Shown: piece by piece, positions 54,633 to 59,962 of the stretch | Layout of the letters: the number at the start of each line of letters is the position of its first letter | How positions within the stretch are numbered: position 1 is the first letter of the stretch | DNA from: Betaproteobacteria bacterium RIFCSPLOWO2_02_FULL_63_19 | GTDB lineage: Bacteria; Pseudomonadota; Gammaproteobacteria; Burkholderiales; SG8-39 | Length of the DNA stretch: 59,962 nucleotides | Direction of reading: 5' to 3' | NCBI GenBank assembly: GCA_001770415.1 | Contig: MEQX01000048.1 | Coordinates: forward strand, 1 to 59,962 | The notes under the pieces: model-generated | What the model saw: the letters and a program-made list of their open reading frames with translations, nothing else | Told to the model about the DNA's origin: nothing | Database searches by the model: none | Program-made: the position numbers and the translations under genes

Positions 54633-56324
54633 ATGGACGCAAAGAATCGTGGAATCGAAGTGAATTGGGAACTGGAAGCGGATGTGGTGGTGGTTGGTTC
54701 GGGAGCGACGGGGCTCCCCGCAGCCATCCAGGCAGTCGAGGACGGAGCGTCGGTGATCGTGGTCGAGGCGAACTGGGACGTCGGGGGCCACGCGATTGTG
54801 AGCGGAGGCAATGTCGCGCTCGGCGGCGGGACGAGCGCGCAGAAAAAATATGGGATAGAGGATTCGCCGGATCTCCTCTATTCGGATCTGACGGACTGGT
54901 CAGTCGTGGAGCCCAACGGATTTCCGGACTACCGGTACAACGACAGGGAAATCGTCCGTGCGTTCGCCGACAACAGCGCGCCGACCTACGAATGGCTGGT
55001 CGACCACGGGGTCGTCTTCATCGATGAAAGCCCGGATAGCCGCGGTGCGCACGCCACCGGCAATTCCGCGCACCGGGAGAACCATGTCGCGGCGATGGGT
55101 TGGACGCAGATGGAAACCGGCAGACCCGTGCCGGCGGATCAGGCGACCACGACGTCATCGGGCGTCGGCGTTGTCAGACCGCTCGAAGCAGCCGCGAGGA
55201 GGCTGGGTGTGCAAATCCTCCTACGGCACCGGATGACAAACTTAGTCCGTGAAGGCGACAAGTCGGGAAGGGTCTTGGGTATTATCGCAACCAGTCAGGG
55301 CAGGGCCCTACACATAAGAGCGAAGAAAGGCGTCATCATCGCAACGGGTGGTTCCACCGGCAATGTCAACTTCCGCAGAATGTTCGATCCGAGACTGACC
55401 GAAGAGTATTGTGGCGTGGCGGGCGAGCCGTATTCGTTTCAGGACGCCAGCGGTGAACTTGCGGCCATGGCAGTCGGCGCCTCGCTCTGGGGGCTTTTCA
55501 ACCAGACCGGAGAGTTCGGTGCCGCCATCGTCAAACCCAGCAAGATCGGATGCCAGTACGGGCATACCAATCTGACCTGGCGGCCTGGCAGCCCGGTATT
55601 TCATCTCGCTCGCGCCACGGGTCTCGCCGTGCGGGACTATCAGGACCTCATCCTCGTCAACCAGGCAGGCAGGAGGTTCTACGATGAGACGAAGGGACAG
55701 TTCACTGCCAACAAGTGCGGTTCCCTCGAGAACTACATCCCGCGAAGTTACCGGAACGCGGCCAACATCAAATTTGACCCTTCAAACTATCTCAATGCGG
55801 CCATGGCTGGAACAGGTGATGGGACCAATGGCGGCGGGCCGATCTGGGCGATTTTCGATTCGCAGGCGGTGAGGCGCGAAGGCTGGACGGTTACGCCGCC
55901 GTACGTCGATATCGATGCGGGTTTCTTCTTTTCCGCCGACACCCTCGCGAACCTGGCCGCGTCGATCATCAACAAGCATCAGCGCAGGCCGATGCCGGCG
56001 GGTGTGCTGCAGGACACCGTGGCAGGGTACAACCGCTTTGTCGACGCAGGAAGGGACCCCGACTTCGGCAAACCGGCGCCAAAGTACAAGATCCAGTCGC
56101 CGCCGTTTTATGCCGCTTGGTCGACACCGATTATCCACGATACGCGTGCCGGGCTGCGGATCAACGCGCGCTGCCAGGTGATGGACTTCGACGGCGAAGT
56201 GATTCCGGCGCTCTACTGCGGCGGCGAATCGGCAGGCGGATTCAGTCTGCATGGACTTGCCCGATGCATTGCGCAGGGTCGCATTGCCGGTAGAAATGCG
56301 GCCGCAGAGTCGACGAGCGCATAG
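54633..56324 (+). CDS. FAD-dependent oxidoreductase, fumarate reductase / ketosteroid dehydrogenase-like
   Basis: The 563-residue protein opens with EADVVVVGSGATGLPAAIQAVEDG, the FAD-binding fold, then GGHAIVSGGNVALGGGTS, and closes with PALYCGGESAGGFSLHGLARCIAQGRIAGR. It belongs to the FAD_binding_2 group containing fumarate reductase, flavocytochrome c and 3-ketosteroid-delta1-dehydrogenase. No signal peptide or heme motif is present, so it is probably cytoplasmic. It may reduce or dehydrogenate the product of the upstream UbiD enzyme. It converges with the third ubiD gene after 27 bp. Confidence 0.85.
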   Translation: MDAKNRGIEVNWELEADVVVVGSGATGLPAAIQAVEDGASVIVVEANWDVGGHAIVSGGNVALGGGTSAQKKYGIEDSPDLLYSDLTDWSVVEPNGFPDYRYNDREIVRAFADNSAPTYEWLVDHGVVFIDESPDSRGAHATGNSAHRENHVAAMGWTQMETGRPVPADQATTTSSGVGVVRPLEAAARRLGVQILLRHRMTNLVREGDKSGRVLGIIATSQGRALHIRAKKGVIIATGGSTGNVNFRRMFDPRLTEEYCGVAGEPYSFQDASGELAAMAVGASLWGLFNQTGEFGAAIVKPSKIGCQYGHTNLTWRPGSPVFHLARATGLAVRDYQDLILVNQAGRRFYDETKGQFTANKCGSLENYIPRSYRNAANIKFDPSNYLNAAMAGTGDGTNGGGPIWAIFDSQAVRREGWTVTPPYVDIDAGFFFSADTLANLAASIINKHQRRPMPAGVLQDTVAGYNRFVDAGRDPDFGKPAPKYKIQSPPFYAAWSTPIIHDTRAGLRINARCQVMDFDGEVIPALYCGGESAGGFSLHGLARCIAQGRIAGRNAAAESTSA

Positions 56325-56351
56325 TCGGTCCCGCTTAGGACTGCGGCGCAG

Positions 56352-57821
56352 CTAGCAGCGGGACAGAACGTCCTTGAATTTTTCTTCGATCTTCTTGCGC
56401 AGCTCGGGTGTCGCACGCGCGACCGGTGGAAAGCTCTTGAGCATCTCGAACGGGCGGCAGGCATCGATTACGGCACGCGAATTCGACGTTGCTCCGCGCG
56501 GGATACGCGGGTCGAGTGGTCCGCTCCACATCTTTCGGACAATGTCGATGTCTTCGGCCGGATCACAGCGCGTGCATATTGCCCACATCACGTCGAAGAG
56601 ATCAGTGGGATCGATGTCATCGTCCACCACGACCACGAACCGGCCCAGATAGGCCCCCGATTGGCAGCTCGCCGCGGCCATTCCAGCCTGTTTCGAATGG
56701 CCTGCGTATGCCTGCTTGATGGCGATGACGTTGAGCATGCGTGCGCCGCCTGCTTCATGGCACCAAACACCCGTGACGCCACCCAGCCCCGAGCGCTCGA
56801 CCTCGTCCCATATCATGCCGGCTTTCATCACGCACTTGCTGTAGGAGAAATCCGACGGCGGGCGCATCGGCGTCGCCATGCCGAGGATTGGATCGTTGCG
56901 GTGATAGATACGCTGGACGCGAATCACCGGCTGATCGCTCTTGCCCCCGGCGTAGTAGCCGGTGAATTCTCCGAACGGGCCTTCCGGCGCGAACTCCCCC
57001 GGCAACATTTCACCCTCGACCACGATTTCCGCATGCGCCGGCATCGGCAGGCCATGGACCTCGCTATGGACCACCTCGACGGGTTTGCCGCGGTGGCCAC
57101 CGGCATAGTCGAATTCCGAAAGCCCGAATCGAAGCTCGTTGCCTCCGGCGAGGAACAGCAGCGGATCGTGTCCGCAGGAAACCAGAACCGGGCAGGATTT
57201 GCCCTGGCTAAAATATTTTTCGCGGATCTGGCGTCCCTGCTTACCCGGGGAAATCCACAGGCCGAGGCGCCTCGCATCGTGCACCATGACGCGGTAGGTG
57301 CCGCAATTGATCCAATGATCGACCGGGTCGCGCATGATCACAAGGTCGTCGGTGCCCAGATAGCGACCGCCGTCTAGCTCATGCAGGAACGGAACCGGGA
57401 ACTTGAGCACGTTCAACTGATCCCCACGCAATACATTTTCCAGCACGGGGCCAGATTTGACCACGCGCGGCGGGATCGGTTCGTGGTTCTTCATCCTGTC
57501 TCGATAGGCGCGCACGACGTCCAACGGGTGATTGGGAACCGGGAAGCCCATGGTGATTGCAAGCCGTCGCATCGAGTTGGTTGCGCCGGAGAACACCCGA
57601 TAGCCTTTTGGGTAACCTGGAATTTCGTCAAACAACAGGGCCGGGGGGCTCTTCCCACCCTGGTTCACCGCTTCCGCCAGGGTTCCCATTTCGAGGTTGC
57701 AATCGGCGTGCGGCACGTGCAGGAGTTCCCCCGCGCGCTCGATGCGCGCAAGAAATTCGCGCACATCGGCGTGGGGCCGATCGTATTCGTTGTACAGCCT
57801 GGGTGCGGTCAGATCGTTCAT
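56352..57821 (-). CDS. UbiD-family decarboxylase (copy 3)
   Basis: The 489-residue protein is closer in length to true UbiD than the other two. The active-site arginine R177 is in NCGTYRVMVH and the glutamates E280 and E285 are in FAPEGPFGEFTGYY. Otherwise it shares little with copies 1 and 2, so it is an old paralogue with probably a different substrate. UbiD itself (ubiquinone pathway) is an alternative but the catabolic neighbourhood argues against it. The ATG at 57821 follows a GGAAAGA site; an ATG at 57854 lacks one. Confidence 0.86.
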   Translation of the reverse strand: MNDLTAPRLYNEYDRPHADVREFLARIERAGELLHVPHADCNLEMGTLAEAVNQGGKSPPALLFDEIPGYPKGYRVFSGATNSMRRLAITMGFPVPNHPLDVVRAYRDRMKNHEPIPPRVVKSGPVLENVLRGDQLNVLKFPVPFLHELDGGRYLGTDDLVIMRDPVDHWINCGTYRVMVHDARRLGLWISPGKQGRQIREKYFSQGKSCPVLVSCGHDPLLFLAGGNELRFGLSEFDYAGGHRGKPVEVVHSEVHGLPMPAHAEIVVEGEMLPGEFAPEGPFGEFTGYYAGGKSDQPVIRVQRIYHRNDPILGMATPMRPPSDFSYSKCVMKAGMIWDEVERSGLGGVTGVWCHEAGGARMLNVIAIKQAYAGHSKQAGMAAASCQSGAYLGRFVVVVDDDIDPTDLFDVMWAICTRCDPAEDIDIVRKMWSGPLDPRIPRGATSNSRAVIDACRPFEMLKSFPPVARATPELRKKIEEKFKDVLSRC

Positions 57822-57920
57822 CGGCGTCTTTCCAATCGACTGATGACTGCGCATGTCGTAATGCGCGACGAATCATTATGCGACAGAATCGGCGCGCGGA
57901 GAAACCGCGACCGGCCCCGG

Positions 57921-59231
57921 TCACGTGGCAACCGGTCGCGCAGGCAGCGAAATGCGCGCGGCCAGTCCGCCACCTTCGCGGGGCAGAAGGTCCAGGCGTC
58001 CATCCAGGCCGCGGGCAACGCGTTCCACGATCGCCAAGCCTAACCCCGATCCTCCGCCGTCGGAACGCGCGGATTCCAAGCGCGTGAAAGGCTGCTTCAA
58101 TCGCTCGGCGCTCGCAGCAGGGATGCCTGGACCGTTGTCGAGTACTTCCAGGACCAGTGCAGTACCCTCCACACGGGTACGCACCGCAACTCCCGATTTG
58201 CCGTGGCGCAGCGCATTGTCTATCAAGTTGGTGATCGCGCGACGCAGCGCCATCGGGCGAAGATAGGCCACGCCCGCCGGCTGCAGTTCCTCCTCGATCG
58301 GATGCCCCAGCTTGCGGAATCGATCGACGACTTCGGAGGCGAGCTTGTCAAGCTCGACCGGCTCAAGCGTTTCGCCACCGTCGGTTCGCGCAAAATCGAG
58401 AAACTGACCGATGATGCTGTCCATTTCTTCGACTTCGGCGATCATGCTTTCCTTCGTCTGAGCGTCACTCCCGCTCATTTCGATACCCAGGCGCAGTCGC
58501 GAGAGTGGGGTGCGCAAATCGTGCGAGACCCCGGCAAGAATCAGCGCGCGGTCCTCCTCCAGCCGCGACAGATCCTTCGCCATCTGGTTGAACGCATGCG
58601 CGAGCATGGCGATTTCCGTCGGGCCGGACTCAGGCAGCTCGGCCGGGAACTTGCCGTTGCCGAGCTCTGCGGCCGCTGCGGTGAGTGCGTTCAGCGGTCG
58701 CCCGATGCTGCGCACGATCAAATACGCCGCCATCAGCGACAACGCGAGGGCAAGCGCCGCCCAGCCAATCCAGCGCAGCGCGATGCGCCGTTCCAGGCGC
58801 TCGCGCGGCACGCGCAGCCAGTAATCGTCCCCTTCGATGCGGAAACTGACCCACAGCCCGGGCTGGCCGTATCGCGCCGAGGCGAGTCGGGTATGCGCGC
58901 CCAGTCGGGCCTGAAGCGCTTCTTCGACCAGCGCCAGCAGTCGCCGATTCGAATGCGGGGCCATCCTTTCACCGGGCTCGGCAGGGAACACCTGAATTCC
59001 TTCGCTGTCGGAGAGTTCGACCAACAGTGCGCGTCGCTTGGCTGCGTCTGCCGTGACGAGCGCGGCGCGGGTAAGATTGACGATGCTAGCCAGGTTCTGC
59101 GCTAGTTGGCGGGCGCGCGGCTCCACCTCGTAAGCCCGAAAGATCAGATACCACCCGGCCGTCGAGGCGAGCACGAGCGACGCGAGCAGCACAAAGGTGC
59201 GCCACAGTAACGAGCGGGGCCAAAGGGTCAT
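57921..59231 (-). CDS. envZ: Osmosensor histidine kinase EnvZ
   Basis: The protein (about 436 residues) has two membrane helices (about 10-30 and 155-175), a short periplasmic domain, a HAMP linker, phospho-acceptor H237 in AGVSHDLRTPLSRLRLGIEM, and an ATPase domain ending GGGSGLGLAIVERVARG. Order and sequence are those of EnvZ, the partner of OmpR. Its ATG at 59231 overlaps the ompR stop by four bases. It lies 99 bp from the third ubiD gene and is unrelated to it in function. Confidence 0.9.
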   Translation of the reverse strand: MTLWPRSLLWRTFVLLASLVLASTAGWYLIFRAYEVEPRARQLAQNLASIVNLTRAALVTADAAKRRALLVELSDSEGIQVFPAEPGERMAPHSNRRLLALVEEALQARLGAHTRLASARYGQPGLWVSFRIEGDDYWLRVPRERLERRIALRWIGWAALALALSLMAAYLIVRSIGRPLNALTAAAAELGNGKFPAELPESGPTEIAMLAHAFNQMAKDLSRLEEDRALILAGVSHDLRTPLSRLRLGIEMSGSDAQTKESMIAEVEEMDSIIGQFLDFARTDGGETLEPVELDKLASEVVDRFRKLGHPIEEELQPAGVAYLRPMALRRAITNLIDNALRHGKSGVAVRTRVEGTALVLEVLDNGPGIPAASAERLKQPFTRLESARSDGGGSGLGLAIVERVARGLDGRLDLLPREGGGLAARISLPARPVAT

Positions 59232-59959
59232 TCTTCGCGCTTTCCCCCGTCTGGAACGAATACGTATCCGAATCCCCACACCGTCTGGATATACGTGGGA
59301 TGCGCGGGATCGTTTTCGATCATCTTTCGCACGCGTGACACCTGCACGTCGATAGAGCGGTCGAAAACCTCGTATTCGCGGCCGCGAGCGAGTTCCATCA
59401 ATTTATCTCGCGACAGCGGCGTGCGCGGATGGGTCACCAGGACCTTAAGCAGCGCGAATTCGCCGGTTGTCAGAGGAATCGGCTTGCCGTTCTTTACCAG
59501 GGTTCGCGTCGCCAGATCCACGGTCATGTCGCCGAAAGACACGGGTTCACCAGTTGCCGAGGGCGCTCCCGGGGGAAGTGGTGCTTCGCGACGCCTGAGA
59601 ACTGCATTGATCCGCGCCACCAACTCGCGCGGGTTGAACGGCTTCGGAAGGTAGTCGTCTGCGCCCATTTCCAGTCCGACGATGCGATCGACGTCCTCGC
59701 CCTTGGCAGTGAGCATGATGATCGGAATTGCGTTCTTGGTGCCCCGCAACCGGCGGCAGATCGACAGACCATCCTCGCCCGGGAGCATCAGATCGAGCAC
59801 CATGAGGTCGAAGCGCGCCCGTAGCAATGCCCGATCCATTTGCGGGGCGTCCGGTACCGTTGAGACCGCGTACCCCTGCTCGCTAAGGTAGCGCTGCAGC
59901 AGGTCGCGCAGCCTTAGGTCGTCGTCGACGACGAGGATTCGGGTCTTTGTGTTCTGCAT
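59228..59959 (-). CDS. ompR: Response regulator OmpR
   Basis: The 243-residue regulator matches enterobacterial OmpR almost throughout: ILVVDDDLRLRDLLQRYLSEQ, D56 in MVLDLMLPGEDGLS, ADDYLPKPFNPRELVARI, SRDKLMELARGREYEVFDRSIDVQVSR and QTVWGFGYVFVPDGG. It controls outer-membrane and osmotic genes. The ATG lies three bases from the window edge, so the promoter is outside. Confidence 0.94.
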   Translation of the reverse strand: MQNTKTRILVVDDDLRLRDLLQRYLSEQGYAVSTVPDAPQMDRALLRARFDLMVLDLMLPGEDGLSICRRLRGTKNAIPIIMLTAKGEDVDRIVGLEMGADDYLPKPFNPRELVARINAVLRRREAPLPPGAPSATGEPVSFGDMTVDLATRTLVKNGKPIPLTTGEFALLKVLVTHPRTPLSRDKLMELARGREYEVFDRSIDVQVSRVRKMIENDPAHPTYIQTVWGFGYVFVPDGGKREE

Positions 59960-59962
59960 AAA

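Overview
The window looks like chromosomal DNA of a GC-rich betaproteobacterium, probably of Burkholderiales or a related order. The reasons are a Bug-type (TctC) tricarboxylate receptor, a suhB / trmJ-cysE-iscRSUA-hscBA-fdx-iscX block with proteobacterial gene order, a close OmpR-EnvZ pair, and long operons of acyl-CoA and decarboxylase genes. No rRNA, tRNA, CRISPR array or prophage was seen. All family assignments were made by reading the sequence, without any database search.

Region by region. (1) 1-13.4 kb is an accessory, partly eroded area. It holds the end of a glutathione-S-transferase-like gene, relics of comM and of an integrase, a decapitated TctA permease, three ornithine-cyclodeaminase/mu-crystallin family genes, an IS4-family insertion with an exact 9-bp target duplication, an ACMSD-like amidohydrolase, a flavoprotein plus 2[4Fe-4S] ferredoxin pair, a Bug receptor next to another TctA relic, and an ArgE-like deacylase. 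(2) 13.5-21.7 kb is housekeeping: suhB diverges from trmJ, followed by cysE and the complete isc operon. Three IscR type-1-like sites are visible, one in front of cysE and two in front of iscR, each lying on a good sigma70-like promoter. (3) 21.8-28.9 kb is a leftward cluster: ADP-forming acyl-CoA ligase, two adjacent acyl-CoA dehydrogenases and a single-subunit cytoplasmic molybdo/tungsto-bis-MGD enzyme. This is a plausible uncharacterised acid-degradation route. (4) 29.2-45.4 kb is mainly core genes: trpB2-type synthase, serB, mfd, ispD-ispF, a ThpR-like RNA phosphodiesterase, an unusual metallo-beta-lactamase/cyclic-nucleotide-binding fusion, a NodC-like glycosyltransferase, a two-component system, a META-domain lipoprotein and a DsbA/DsbB pair. 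(5) 45.5-57.8 kb carries three UbiD-family decarboxylases, a second ACMSD-like amidohydrolase, a complete CoxMSL-type molybdenum hydroxylase and an FAD-dependent fumarate-reductase-like protein, with no UbiX. (6) The right edge holds ompR-envZ.

How the parts may work together. Regions 3 and 5 look like two catabolic modules for aromatic, heteroaromatic or alicyclic acids. In region 5 a Mo-hydroxylase could add oxygen from water to a ring, and prenylated-FMN (UbiD) and metal-dependent (ACMSD-like) decarboxylases could remove carboxyl groups. In region 3 an acid would be activated to a CoA thioester, desaturated by a probably heteromeric dehydrogenase, and possibly hydrated or oxidised by the Mo/W enzyme. 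Neither module contains a dedicated regulator. The IscR sites before cysE suggest that cysteine synthesis is tied to Fe-S cluster demand, which fits the many Fe-S enzymes here. The most notable non-coding structures are two unrelated perfect 22-bp-stem hairpins between the coxL end and the amidohydrolase start.
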